The notes below the pieces were generated by a model. It was not told the DNA's origin. It was given only the letters and a program-made list of their open reading frames with translations, and did not search any database. 64,000 nucleotides of DNA. Origin: Phoebastria nigripes (Eukaryota > Chordata > Aves > Procellariiformes > Diomedeidae). The position numbers and the translations under genes were made by a program. The stretch lies in contig JAYKAV010001997.1 of assembly GCA_035582835.1 (NCBI GenBank), forward strand, positions 354,526 through 418,525. Reading direction: 5' to 3'. Below are positions 52,996 through 64,000 of the stretch, one piece after another; position 1 is the stretch's first letter, and every line of letters begins with the position of its first letter.

Positions 52996-53403
52996 TTATC
53001 TGGTAATGAAAGACAAATTTGGTTGTTCATGGTTACTTCTTCTTGCAGTGGTTTCTGTACCAGCCCCATGCCTTACAGGGTTCCCTGTACAGCAGAGAAG
53101 AATTTCCTGACATTTACGTCTGAAATGGGCAACATTATACAAAATTGGATTAACAGCAGAGTTGGCAAAAGTGAATAACACTATCCAGAAGAAAACTGAT
53201 GGCAAAATATTTAAATCGTGTTTGTAGTTCTGGACTAAAATTAAAAGAATAATTATTACAATTGGGCTCCACATGATGAAGAAGGAGATCATCAACACAA
53301 AGAGGGCTCGGAATAGTTTGTAGTCTTGCTGGGAAACACGAATCTGATGATTTTCTGAGTACGCTAAACCAGCATTTAAACTCCTTCTTGATGCTTTTGT
53401 AAT
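52996..53403 (-). CDS. FFAR4: FFAR4 coding exon 3 (ICL3-TM6-TM7-tail)
   Basis: A 408-nt exon after CTGCAG. It encodes ITKASRRSLNAGLAYSENHQ, DYKLFRALFVLMISFFIMWS, TFANSAVNPILYNVAHFRRK, a CC pair (LLCCTG, a possible palmitoylation site) and a Ser/Thr-rich tail ending SFITR, then TAA at 52996-52998. There is no extra ICL3 exon like that of the human long isoform in the joined frame. Confidence 0.97.
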   Translation of the reverse strand: MTKASRRSLNAGLAYSENHQIRVSQQDYKLFRALFVLMISFFIMWSPIVIIILLILVQNYKHDLNILPSVFFWIVLFTFANSAVNPILYNVAHFRRKCQEILLCCTGNPVRHGAGTETTARRSNHEQPNLSFITR

Positions 53404-56400
53404 CTGCAGTAAAAGAGAAGAAAGTAACTTTCATTGAAACCTAGAAGAATATTAACACATATTTACAAGTGCAAAAGTAAATCTTGGCACATGATGTTTC
53501 TGTTTTGAAAAGTGACTACAAAAAAGGCACTTTTACTTTTTGTTAATGGTTCCATTTCAAACATTCTCAATTTAGCATTTTTTTTTTCCTCCCAGCTGTG
53601 AACTCACCTCAATATTAGTCAAGCTGGTTGTTCTCATGGCTCTCCACCAGCCATAAATACTTTTCAGCATAAAACAGAGCCTTAATTACTCATGAAATCC
53701 CCTTAACTTGAAATTATGACTCATTTGTTCTATCTAAATAAACCCATTGATTTTTTTCACAAATGCAAACTGGAACATAGTTAACAACCCTGTTGATGCG
53801 CAAGAAGGAACGCAATCCAATTCTCTTACGGCCATGCTGATATTATAAGGTAGGTATTAGAAGGAGCATGAATTTATTACAGTAACTGAATCATGATACG
53901 TTTTAAATTTGAATAGGATTTTACGTTAAGTTTTATGTAAACTTTTAGTTTTTGAGTCAGTAATCAGAATTGCTTTCTATGAACTAACCTGAAACCTTAT
54001 GGATCCTTTTGTCACTATGAAAATCTGTGTCTTGTAAAAGCACTGTCTGATGTAATAAACCAGACTATGGGTAGTTTGGGAATCTAGTATTCATGGGTGT
54101 GAATCATCTGTCATTAGGTAGAATATTGAATCCCAATGGCTTGTAGAAAACTCTCAATCTCATGCTCTATATCCCTGTCTTCACTGAAGTTGGCATAGCA
54201 TAATAAGTCTGTTACATTCACATATCTGATGCAAATAAAATAAAATTGAAATATTAGCAAACAAACATTTGGGCTAAATAATTGAGATGCCATTTTACCC
54301 CCTGCATGGGTAAAGAAGGGGTATTTTCAAAAGCCTGGATCAATTTGGTGTCTGAGTAGGAAAGTCAAAAGGTGTAAGACTCTTCCTGCCACTTTTATGT
54401 GTGCCATTTCCCTTTAGCAGCAACTAAAGGAAGGATAANGCTAATACTAGTAATACTTAATAGCTTCCTGGTTCAGGTAAGGATGAAAATGGTTATATAT
54501 ATATTGAGTTATTTGTCATTCTTTCTGCAGTTTTCTGAATTTGTCACAGAGATAGATGGCCTAGAATAAATATTCGTTAAGAACCCAGACATCTACCAAA
54601 GATTTCAACAGAATGGAGGTGTATAAATCAAAACCTGTGATCCAAAAATGGGCTTCTCATCAGCTGCTGAGCCTGAGAAGGGAACAGTCTCACTAGCTGC
54701 TTCCTGGATTTAAGAGGGGCAGAGAATTCTGATGTTTTGAACATGTAAAACTATTCCAGCCTGATGATCTTCTGCTGTACCCATTTGCAATCCAGAAACT
54801 AGGCTAACTCTTCCAAACAATCCAATCCAAGAGTTGTTCTCAGAGAGCACCTAACCTGTCTTAGGAAGAATGAAGGTTTCATAAAATACAAAGGACTAAT
54901 ACCCACTTCTACTATAAAAGTGGAAAAACCAAGTTCTGTTCCCTGCTCAGCCTCCACTGTTCAAAATGGCTACAGAACGCCCTCATCAGATACCTTTGTA
55001 TCTGTCCCGTATAAGTACCCTCCATCTTTCCTGCTGGAGCTACACAGCCTAGAACTAAGAATGCAAGAATCACCAGGACTGCAGTAAAGATGCAACTGCA
55101 TCTTAAGGAAGTGCTCAACTGAAATGGGGTGGCAGTGATATGTTTTGGATCCCTTTTTGGTCTGCCTACTATAAGGAATCTAGATACCTCTAGNGGGCAT
55201 CTGGACCACGCTCTTGAGAACCAGGAACTTAGAAGTCATGTATATACAAGTACGTAACTTCCAGAACATGAATGTCTTTACTAGTTCTAACCTCTTATCC
55301 AAGTCTTGCCTGAAAGGGGGAACAATGCAAAACCAAACAACTTAATTAAAAATCATAGCTTCTAATCTGTCATTTTTGCCAGGGTTCTGGGAAGTGTTAA
55401 GTAAAAATAATACTCAGTTTCAGATTAAATTGTAAAGTATACATTTGTAGAGTATATTTCTTAACAAATTTGAGGTCTTATATCTGTAGTGAATCATCAT
55501 CATCATAGATGCTGTGTTATTTGAATACATGAATGCTTTGAACTGCTTCCAGTAACAGTGAGCATTGTACTGGCATCATGGAGCGCTCTCACAAAGTGGG
55601 AGTGAATCTGCTCTTGGGAATGACTCAGGGATTAAGACATTCTCCAGCCGAGAGAGCTGCTTCCTGGAGAGCTGTGTGAGAGAGAAGATTCAATTATAAC
55701 AGATGGGATCCTGCTATGGGCCTCATTCCTTTTTCAGTTCAGGAGAAATGGTAACGCATCTTAGCATTTGTGTTATCAAGTTGGAAAGGAAATGTGAGCA
55801 TGGCAGCATGGGGCTGTCTTGTAATCCAGTATTCCAAACACTTTTTTGGGCTTCTAGCTCCCAACATGCCATTGTGTTTTCTAAATTTATCTGTTGTAAT
55901 CTGGAGTCTGCAAGGACAAGACGAACACCATTCCTGTCCTGGTCTCTGACCAAGGACTGTGGCATTCCTTGGCCTGCAGTTTTTTGCAGTTCTTTCAAAG
56001 GGCTCAGACTCCCCACTCCGTTACTGTATGTTCTTTGCCTACAGCAAATATGAGGTTGCAAAAGGCAAATGCTTTACTTTGCTAGAAGAGGTTTACCTAA
56101 TGCATTTACCTCAAGGTTGTAATGAGCTTACAGAGCGCACAGAAACTAAGAGCTGATGATTTTGACTACAAGTTTAAGCCTGATCAATAGGCGAGTACAT
56201 GTAGAGCCCAGATTCTAGGTCCTAGGTTCATGGAAACATCTACGTGCAGCTCTGGTGCATGTACCCACAGGCTCTTGGTGCTCAGCATTTCATCAGTTAA
56301 TTCCCTGCCCAATAATCTGTGTATTTTGAAGTACCTTTCCAAAAGCTATAATTTTCCTTATATATAATATGAGAAGTTTAATTACCTAATACAGAAATCA

Positions 56401-58815
56401 AGAATCTTTTGGGCACAGTTGCTAAAAACTAGGCATTGCAGCGCCTAGTTTGAAGATTTCTAGCTCTTTCTCACTCTGTTTTTGGAAGAGGAAGGGGTAT
56501 GAAATCAGATGTTTTAAAAGGAATTTAGGTAACTAACATGTTTGCTAGAATACAGATTAAAACTCTGTGGTGCCTGGTGTCTTGGCCTATATTTCAGCAG
56601 TTAAACAATATCCACTCATAAAGAAAATGGAAGCAGAGTGTTTAATTTACAGTTTTTGTTTGCAAGTTTTAAATTGTGGAGGAATAAGTGTAATCTAATG
56701 AGATCTGTGTACTAAAAATACTTGCAGAAAATCAGTAGATCTAAAAGGGGATGGATTTTCTCTAGTCCTGCCTCTGCTTTCTTACAAATCCCTTGTGACT
56801 CTGGAGTTTAGGCTCAAGGAAAGCAAAATCTAGTTTTTAGTTATTTCAAATGCTTGACTCTCTTAGCATTTAGGAGATTGACAGTCTTTAAATATGAACA
56901 GCACATAAATGCAGAAGTGTATTAAATACTATATATAAATGAAGACAAACTTTGTGTTGGGCTTCTGGTAATGTGCTGTTCAAGCCTGTTCTTAGTTGAA
57001 ACNTATAGGCTGTTATGTACAGGTTAAAGAAGTGCCTCATTTTATATCACATACTTATCATTTACTGAGCAAATTATGTCTATTCCCTTTAGGTGTATTT
57101 GTGTTCAGTGACAACATGTTGCTGCCTAGTGAGTTACTGTTTACTTCCCTTTGTTCTACAACAAAATTTAAACAAAAAACATACCTGTAAGATTTTGGAA
57201 TAACTGATGACAATGACTAATCCTGGTATTAGAAAGAAAACAATGGCAAAGGTGACATCCCAAACTGTTTCTCCTGCAACACTGGGCCAAACCAAGGTGC
57301 AAATCTGAATCTCCTGTTTACAAAGAATAAAGAAGAAAATTAACATTGTACAGTTATTTTTACTACACAGTTGTCCTTATCTCCCTCTATGCCTATGGAG
57401 AAAATGGCTGCAGACTAAACCGAGTCTGTGAAAACTTTCTACTCAAACAGAGCAGTCAATTAATGTATTACTTCATGGTTTTAAAAGCCCATACAATTAC
57501 AAATAGATATGTTGTCCACAATCTAAATATTGCTGTAAATTTCATATCAAATGCTAATGGCAACTTTAAAATTGAAACTTATAGACCTTAAACTTAATCA
57601 TGTATTTGAGTGTCATGTTGGGTGTACTTTTGTACGCATTTCAAAATACTAGGCAGAAAAATCTGTGCATGGCCATTTCGTACAGAGGCTACCGCATGTG
57701 CTGGGCAGCTCTCCCAGGATGCTGACCCCACGGTAAGGAGGAAGTGTGCTGAAAAGGCGATTTCCGAGCCGCACTGGGGAACGCAAAAAAATTCCAGCCG
57801 ATGTGCATCCCGTATCTCACGGGAGGGCCCGCCGGGAGAGCGGGACGGGAGGGACGACGGCGCTGCCGACGGCGACAGCGGGCGCGGGTCTCCGNGGCTG
57901 CCCTGCCGGGGGGAGCTCGACCGCTCCTCCGGGCACAACCTCGGCACCTGCCGGAACACCGAGCGCTGCCCGCTCCCCAGAAGTAGTCTCCCCTCGGTGA
58001 CAGAGGCGGACCAGCCTCCCCCGCCGTCCGGCCCCGCGCCCGCCTGCCCCACCTGACTCCTGCCGCCTGCCGGCGCCCGCTCTCCCCCGGCGCCCGCTCT
58101 CCCCCGGCGCCCACCGCCCCGGCCCAGCCCCGGCCGCCCAGCGCCCTGCTCCTGAGGGGGGCCCGCCCTGCGGGCCCTCCCCGGCGGCGCTCGCCCTCAC
58201 CTCGCCGGCGGCGGCGGGCAGCCGCACCACGGTGAAGAAGCAGCAGAGCGGGAGGGTGGCGAGGGCGGCGAAGCCCCAGATGAGGAGGAGGGCGGCGGCC
58301 AGCGCCTTGCGGCGGCGGAAGGCGGCGCGGCGCAGCCGGGCGATGCTGACGACGCGCTCCAGGCTGACGGCCGAGAGGGAGAGGATGACGACGGTGCCGC
58401 TGAGGCTCACCACGTAGAAGAGCATGTGGCAGACGACGTCGCCCAGCACCCAGGACTCGGTCCAGCGCACGACGGCGATGAAGGGGATGGCGGTGATGAA
58501 GAGCAGGTCAGCGCAGAAGAGGTTGAGGACGAGGCAGTTGGCGGCGCACAGCCGGTGCTGCCGCCGCACCAGCAGGCAGATGCCCCAGACATTTCCCACC
58601 AAGGCCAGCAGGAAGATGGAGGCCAGGGCGGATGACTCACCGATGCGCAGGGCCGTCACATTGCGGCCCCTGAAGTCTGAGAAGAAGGGGAAGTAGGTCC
58701 TGTTCCCCCCTGGCACGCCCCCAGACCCTGGCATGAGGGTGGCCAGTCGGCATGAGAGACCCACCGCAGGCGGCAGCACCAGCCCTAGGGGAAGGGCTGC
58801 ACTCCCAACCACCAT
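52996..58815 (-). CDS. FFAR4: FFAR4 (GPR120), long-chain free fatty acid receptor
   Basis: Class A G-protein-coupled receptor for medium and long-chain fatty acids, including omega-3; it couples to Gq and beta-arrestin in gut, fat and other tissues. Three exons (58815-58201, 57313-57185, 53403-52996) join in phase 0. From the upstream ATG the product has 383 residues; from the second ATG (58734) it has 356, closer to the human short form (361). Hallmarks, numbered from the upstream start, are sequons N38RT and N52VT, GN in TM1, LNLFCADLLF in TM2, R117 in VRWTESW (human R99, the carboxylate contact), C129 with C210 as the extracellular disulphide, ERV replacing DRY, IMWSP in TM6 and NPILY in TM7. 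The tail has many Ser/Thr for arrestin binding. The identity is sure; the start is discussed in findings. Confidence 0.96.
53404..57184 (-). other. FFAR4 intron 2 (3.8 kb)
   Basis: Mostly unique AT-rich sequence with modest GC rises near 54600-55200 and 55560-56330. Opposed open frames of about 110 codons at 55703-56061 resemble no protein and look like chance. Single n bases lie near 54440, 55194 and 57003. Confidence 0.8.
57185..57313 (-). CDS. FFAR4: FFAR4 coding exon 2 (ECL2-TM5)
   Basis: A 129-nt phase 0 exon between AAACAG and GTATGT. It encodes EIQICTLVWPSVAGETVWDV and FLIPGLVIVISYSKILQ. It carries the ECL2 disulphide Cys and all of TM5. Confidence 0.97.
57314..58200 (-). other. FFAR4 intron 1, GC-rich with tandem repeat
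   Basis: An 887-nt intron whose 3' half is AT-rich and whose 5' half (about 57820-58200) is part of the CpG island. Long open frames on both strands here are a product of the GC content. It contains an 18-bp tandem repeat at 58071-58112. Confidence 0.85.
58071..58112. repeat. 18-bp GC-rich tandem repeat (about 2.3 copies)
   Basis: The unit CGGCGCCCGCTCTCCCCC starts at 58071 and repeats at 58089, with a partial third copy. It lies in FFAR4 intron 1 within the CpG island and is likely replication slippage. Confidence 0.85.
58201..58815 (-). CDS. FFAR4: FFAR4 coding exon 1 (TM1-TM4)
   Basis: A very GC-rich exon ending at GGCGAG|GTGAGG. It has 205 codons from ATG 58815 or 178 from ATG 58734. 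It holds NRTYFPFFSD, TM1, TM2 (CLVLNLFCADLLFITAIPF), TM3 with the SLERV motif and TM4. The upstream ATG has the context GCCGCCATGG; the second has CCCTCATGC. Confidence 0.94.
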
Positions 58816-59240
58816 GGCGGCACCCAGGGTGCCCTCCCGGCACGGAGCGGGGGGCTGGCTGCCATCCCCCTCCCTCCTCTTCCTCCTGCCCGTGCTGCCA
58901 AGGGCTCGGCCGTGCCAGCCAGGCGGTTTATGGCCCTCGCGCAGGAGTGGAACAAGGAAGTGGGAGGGTAAACACAGCGCAGCTCACACAAAGGTGAGGC
59001 CGCCGTGCGTGGGGATGCAGCGAGGGGCCGGGGGCAAGCGGGGCCGCCTGACGCCTCCCCAGGGAGGGCGAGGGTCAGTGCACTGGCACCTCCATGCTGA
59101 GAGTCCCAGGCCTGGCCACCTCCTCCAGGGCCAGCCCTGGTCTGCCCTGCTCCACAGGCGGGCCCCGGGGGCGCTGGTGACCTGGGGAGGCCACCCAGGC
59201 GGCTCCCCTCGGCTGGGGATGTGTGCATGGCTTAAAACAG

Positions 59241-62200
59241 AGGGATGGCTGTCAGACCACTCCGAGAGCTTTTCATGGGAGCCTGGGATAACCAGTGCTG
59301 CTCTAAGGTAAAAAAAGAGAATTTACCCATCGCCTCGTGTCTTGACAGTGGTGTTTGGAAACAGCGGTCTTGTGCATTGCTTGTGCTAACCGTGGCCCAG
59401 TGTGGCGGGGAAGTGTCACTGTCTTGATTTTTGGGATCCGTTCACTAAGTTGATCCAGAGTCTTACCTGCCCGTGTTATGAGTTCTTGCTGAAGAAGCCT
59501 GGTAAATTAAGACATACCTAGAAAATACCATCTTTTCTCTGGACTTCAATTCCTGAAAGCAGTTGCTCAAATTGTGAATGAAAGTAGGCCTTTCGGCTTA
59601 TGCTCTTCATTCCAGATGATTTAGAAATGGACTGGGAGTGAAGCGCATAAATCATCACAGACGATTTGATAATGTCTCATAGAAGAAGATAAAATGTTTT
59701 CATAAGTATGTAAACAGTTGTATAACTTTAGACGGCTCTGGATGAATTCGTTTGACTCGGTGCCAGTGTAGGTGCTTAAGGGTGCCGTTACAGCCTTGGC
59801 CGTGTGGAGCTACACCTTTTGATTAGGTGAGAGTTTTTCCAAACGGGTGTGCCAACAGGACCGGGTGACAGGGCGGTGCTTCTGTGGTACCCTGGGTGTG
59901 ACCCTGGCATCAACCGCTTACGCAATGGCATTAGTGGGGATTCCAGAAATTCAGTCCTCCTAAGGGACGATCTCCTAATGAGGAATGNCAAGAGTGAGAT
60001 CTTTCCTGGACCGCTTCCCACATCTTTGCCAGTGCAGAGTTTACATTGATTTTAATTAGCATGTTTTCTCTTGAGCTATAAGTGGTTCTAACTATCTATG
60101 CTGTCTCATCAAACGGAGTTTGCAGGGCAGCTTAAACAGGTGGATGAGATGCTCCTACTAATTCCTGCTGATTTCTTTGACTGTATGAAATATGGGCAGA
60201 TTTGCTGTTAAGTGGGTGGCTGCTATGAACTATGAACTCAAATGAAGACAATAAGAAAACTTGCAAAGATGATTTTTTTGGCAGCCAGCAACACAAGTGA
60301 CTGGCAAGTGTCTCGAAACACATGCTTTATTCTACATCATTTGCTGGGAGAAAAAACTCTGCGCCCATATTGCAAAAGTTTCAGCAAATTTAATAGAACT
60401 ACTTAGGATTATTATTCATATTTGTGATGAAAGCTTGACATATCTGGCCACAATTTATGCTGGCTTTGCTGTGGACTGATTCTGTGAAATGCTTAGCGAA
60501 TCTTGAAATATAGCAAATACCTTCCAGTTGCCAAAGCCTCACAGGTCTGGGACTTTATACAAGCTGACAAACTAGCCCCGAAGTTCTGGGCAGCTGGCAT
60601 TGGCAGTGATGTGGTCAGCTCTGACGAGAGGCTGGGATTTGGGAAAGAACCATCATTAGAAGTCTGTTGTACCTGTGTGAAAACTTGGAAGGCATTAACA
60701 GGACAGGTGGGGGGCAGCTGGAAATGGTAGCACAGATAAATGCAAAATGTGTTATGAATGAAATCTTTAGCCCCTTTGGCATTAGTGGAAAATGAAATCA
60801 GAAACTGGTCCTGTCAATTCAGGGTAATGTAAACACATTTGCAACAGAATGGGGGAAGTAAAATAGGGAGAGAAACATCCAAAGCAGCATTATTGAAGAA
60901 ATGAAGATATTTTCAGCTGGGGGGGAAAGGAATGCCATAGAGGAGCAGAAGGTTTGAAAATGAGATGATGTGTGGAAGTATCTTGATAGACCCTTGATCT
61001 TCTTTAGGAAGGATCACCTTTAGCTTTGGTCCTTAGGCATGAATGAGAACCTTACTTACTTGGCATAAGCCTGTTCTTTGCTCAGGAGAACCAAAGCAAA
61101 ATGCTGCTTTTAGTATGCTATTAGTGAGTGAGCTTCACACTGACCTGTGTACAAAATCCTGTGCCTGGGGAGAGCAGAGGTGTGAAGGGACATGCACATC
61201 TCCATGGGGTTTAATCAAATGAATGGGAGCTCCTTGCAGGAACAAAAACAGTCTGATTACTCATGGGTCTAATGGATCCATTATCTAAAAAAATAGTTTT
61301 CTTTTCCCTCCCATGAAGTATAAAAGCTGTATTTGCTGTTGGGTAGCTACAATCATAGCAACCATCACAACGTGAAATCTGAGGAAGGGAGGAATCATAA
61401 CCTCAACAGAGCTACTCTGGCATTACTGTAATAGGTGGATGCTGTGTGCGGTATATGCTCCACATGTGCTTATGACAAGGAAGTGATTAACAGAATGCTT
61501 GAAAACCTGTTACGATTGCTTAACCTATATCATTTCTTCAACCTATGTGCTCTATTATGCTCAGAAGTGGTGAAACATGGAGTCAACTCAGATTTCGTTG
61601 TTCTAGGTTAAATGAAAGTTGCGGGGACCTCTGTGGAGCTGGTTAGCTAGCCTAGCGGGGAAAAACCTTGTTTTGTTTTTTGTGGTGTTTTTCATCCTGA
61701 ATGAAAGCCTGAGTTTTTGCCTTCTCTATGGCAGATAAGGGCTGTGTTACCTGATACCATAAGTCAAGCTCTGTTTTTCAGATTGTTCCCCTGACAACCA
61801 TGAATTGTCACAATAGATGGGGATAGTTCAGCTTATTTATTTCTTGGGCATAAAAAATATTCCCAGAGAGAGGAACCTCTTGGGTTAGGTGATTCTGGGA
61901 CAAGGGGATTCTTGTTCCATTTGGACATGACCTGCTAAAGGTTTTTGCCTTATTTATGCATCCTCTTGCATGTAGGTTGGTGTTTAAGTCTTTGGGTCTA
62001 TTTCCATGCACCTGTATCACAACAAGTAAATAATACTGACTTCTGTTAACAGATGTATTGCATATTTAATGTTTACTAAGTGATTTAAAGTCATTGCATT
62101 ACAAATGTTGACTCTCTGTCTTCACAAAAGAGGTTCCAAGCTTGTAGGTGACTCAAGCTGTGTCTATATAATAAGGGTTTTAGCGTAAGTTGCAACCAAG

Positions 62201-64000
62201 GTTAGCTTTCTGTTTTCATTTTTGCTTTCACCTACCATACTGCTGCTGTTCTGCTTCTAGACACCATTCATTCTGTGCTTAGAAGAAGTTATGCCATTGT
62301 AAGGTTTGTTTCAAATACAAATCTGTTTTGATATATTTTGCTTTTTAGGAAGTTTTCTAACTGCTCACCCATTGTACACTTTCGTATCAGTGAGCTGAAG
62401 CATTTACACCAATGTCCAAGGGACAATTTTAAACTTGTAGTGCAAATAGAAATGCATCTGTTTTTGTCTTCATATAGTAGCAAGCTCACCCACTTCAGCG
62501 TCCACTGAAAATACCAGATGCTTCTATGGATCTGTGTGATCATGTCAAGAACTAGTCCCTGTTTCTTCTGGGGAGGGAGCAAGTCCCTGTTTCTTCTGGG
62601 GAGTCTCATTTTCCTGTGGTCAGTATCCATCAGAAGCCAGCATGCTTCCTGGGATATGTGCCAGTGGTGCTGTAGTTTCAAGCTGTAGCAGCAGCATTAC
62701 TGACCAATGCCTCAGTCAAAAGCAGAGCTGCTCATAATACTCTCAGTAGATGTGCTTTCTAATAAAAGCTGGATCAGTTTTTTGTTGTCAAGACCACCAG
62801 AAGTTTTGCCAACACCAACGTTGAACAATTTTGTCGTGACTTGCAGTAAGGAAGGGATTTCTCCCTGAACCAAGTGCAAATGTAGGTACATAATCCATGT
62901 AACAGAGAATTCCCCTGGAAGGTCACGATCTCTTGTTATGCTGCATGCTAACCAAGGTTCACCAGGGTGACTCAGCTCCAGCTAGACTGTTCTAACTAAA
63001 TAAGGTTGTTTCTTAACAGTTTTACATACTGTATTACATTTACACATCTAGCCCATGGATTTAGGGAGTTTATCAGTGAATATAGGGTATCAGAATGGTT
63101 CATTTGGACATTGCAGGATCTGGTAGAACACTCTCACCAAGGAACTGAGACCCTGAGTGAGATTTACGTGGAGAATTATAGTCTGATATTTAAGTGCCAC
63201 TGGATCTTTGCTAACTTTCAGGTGTGCATAAAGTTGCTTACATTCCTGCTGCAGAGCCATCAAAGCAAATACTATGGTGTGCCTCTGAAGGATTTACAAA
63301 CAAAANTTGTCACGAACTTCTCTTGTTCATTGGTCGGCTGGGTTGCACGCAGTGCAGAGATCACAGATGTCATCGTTCTCCCTCATATTCAAGAACCCAG
63401 TGATTAGAGAATGCTCTTATTCTTGAGGTTTGAGGAGAATCGGCCTGCTTTCTTTCCCTTATGTCTCATCTTAGAAGAGTAACTTGTTGGGAGCAACAGG
63501 GGTTCTTCAGGTCAGAATTGGGATAAAAGCTTTACTTTTAAAAGTCAGGTATTTCTGAAATTAGGTTTACAGAGGGCCTGTCTGTTGCAAAGAAAATCTG
63601 TCCATATTGGAAGGCAAGGCTTGTGCTTAGCTAGCATTAACCTAGGGCTGGAGAAACAGAAAAATCATTCTTGCAACACCAGTGAGGGAAAGTACAGATA
63701 ACGCTTTAAATTCTGCTGTAAACCCTTCTGACTTCCCAAGTGTGATGCTAAATCATGTTATTTCCTGCACTGTTCATGTTTTTCATTATCAGTGGCTGTT
63801 TGGGGTCTGGTGGCGTTATAATTTAATATGAGATGATTAGAGATGTGACTTAGAGCTTCTCATAAACAGTGTCCAGAAAGCGTGGATGTCTAAATTAAAC
63901 TGTATAGTTTTCTGTCTAGTTGAATGAGATAATACTGACCAGATCACACTTGTTACATTGATAAAACTTGTGCTTTTGCTGATGCAGTGTGCTCATTCAC
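59241..64000. other. Upstream flank of FFAR4, no recognised gene
   Basis: About 4.8 kb beyond the CpG island. In human the next gene on this side is CEP55 and then MYOF, but I recognise no exon of either. The longest open frames, 63006-63407 (+, contains an n) and 62289-62681 (-), match nothing I know, have no neighbouring splice logic and look like chance. The stretch contains a 28-bp-period duplication at 62554-62603. Confidence 0.6.
62554..62603. repeat. Direct duplication, period 28 bp
   Basis: The unit AGTCCCTGTTTCTTCTGGGGAG (22 bp; 62554-62575) recurs exactly at 62582-62603. It has two copies only. Confidence 0.85.

Larger units (their letters stand above)
57820..59240. promoter_or_regulatory. 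FFAR4: CpG island over the FFAR4 promoter, exon 1 and start of intron 1
   Basis: About 1.4 kb is dense in CpG and visibly far richer in G+C than flanking sequence on both sides, which is AT-rich. It covers the FFAR4 start codons. A minus-strand CCATAAA (58927-58933), about 115 nt upstream of the first ATG, is a possible weak TATA-like element. Confidence 0.75.

Noticed and set aside
55703..56061. Opposed 116- and 112-codon frames in FFAR4 intron 2
   Set aside because: Mutually overlapping on both strands with no known domain; typical of chance in moderately GC-rich intron.
57594..58114. Overlapping frames of 140-150 codons on both strands in FFAR4 intron 1
   Set aside because: GC-rich CpG-island sequence lacks stop codons by composition; the frames run through the donor site of FFAR4 exon 1 and match no protein.
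58733..59311. 192-codon plus-strand frame antisense to FFAR4 exon 1
   Set aside because: Composition-driven frame over the CpG island with Pro/Arg/Gly-rich low-complexity product; no homologue recognised.
62289..63407. Frames of 130 (-) and 133 (+) codons upstream of FFAR4, considered as CEP55 or MYOF exons or a retroelement
   Set aside because: No residue pattern of CEP55, MYOF, reverse transcriptase or integrase; no consistent splice sites; the plus frame contains an n.

Overview
This is vertebrate nuclear DNA, almost certainly from a bird. The evidence is long intron-rich genes with GT/AG splice sites, CR1 LINE fragments including a typical avian CR1 3' end (TGATTCTATGATTCTA), small AT-rich introns, and proteins close to what I remember of the chicken orthologues. 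Several RBP4 residues differ from the chicken protein as I recall it, so the species is probably not Gallus. About eighteen isolated single n bases are scattered through the window. I see no bacterial, plasmid, CRISPR or viral content.

Four protein genes account for all coding sequence I can support, in the order FRA10AC1, PDE6C, RBP4, FFAR4. This is the gene order and relative orientation of human 10q23.33. FRA10AC1 (+ strand) contributes only its last three coding exons (182-2176). PDE6C (- strand, 5318-35477) is the cone photoreceptor cGMP phosphodiesterase alpha' subunit. I rebuilt it as 22 coding exons that join in frame to 863 residues, with the catalytic residues and a C-terminal CaaX box intact. 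RBP4 (+ strand, about 44600-51935) is serum retinol-binding protein, with a non-coding first exon and five coding exons giving 199 residues. FFAR4/GPR120 (- strand, 52996-58815) is the long-chain fatty-acid receptor, in three coding exons. Its first exon lies in a very GC-rich CpG island and offers two start codons.

By region: 1-2.9 kb, FRA10AC1 3' end. 2.9-5.3 kb, convergent 3' flank shared with PDE6C. 5.3-35.5 kb, PDE6C, including a 10.8 kb first intron, one CR1 tail and a GC-rich island inside an otherwise AT-rich intron. 35.5-44.6 kb, head-to-head spacer between PDE6C and RBP4 with an old CR1 copy. 44.6-51.9 kb, RBP4, whose 3.9 kb last intron carries an ancient CR1/L3-like LINE of roughly 0.9 kb. 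52-58.8 kb, FFAR4, convergent with RBP4, with the two genes' poly(A) signals only about 0.4 kb apart. 58.8-64 kb, FFAR4 upstream region with no recognised gene.

PDE6C (cone phototransduction) and RBP4 (retinol supply) both serve vision, but they are expressed in different tissues, so their adjacency is not evidence of co-regulation. I found no convincing new biological system. The most useful leads are the upstream strong-Kozak start of FFAR4, the in-frame stop built into the PDE6C exon 21 splice donor (its retention would remove the prenylation signal), the unexplained GC-rich island in a PDE6C intron, and the tight RBP4/FFAR4 3'-end convergence.
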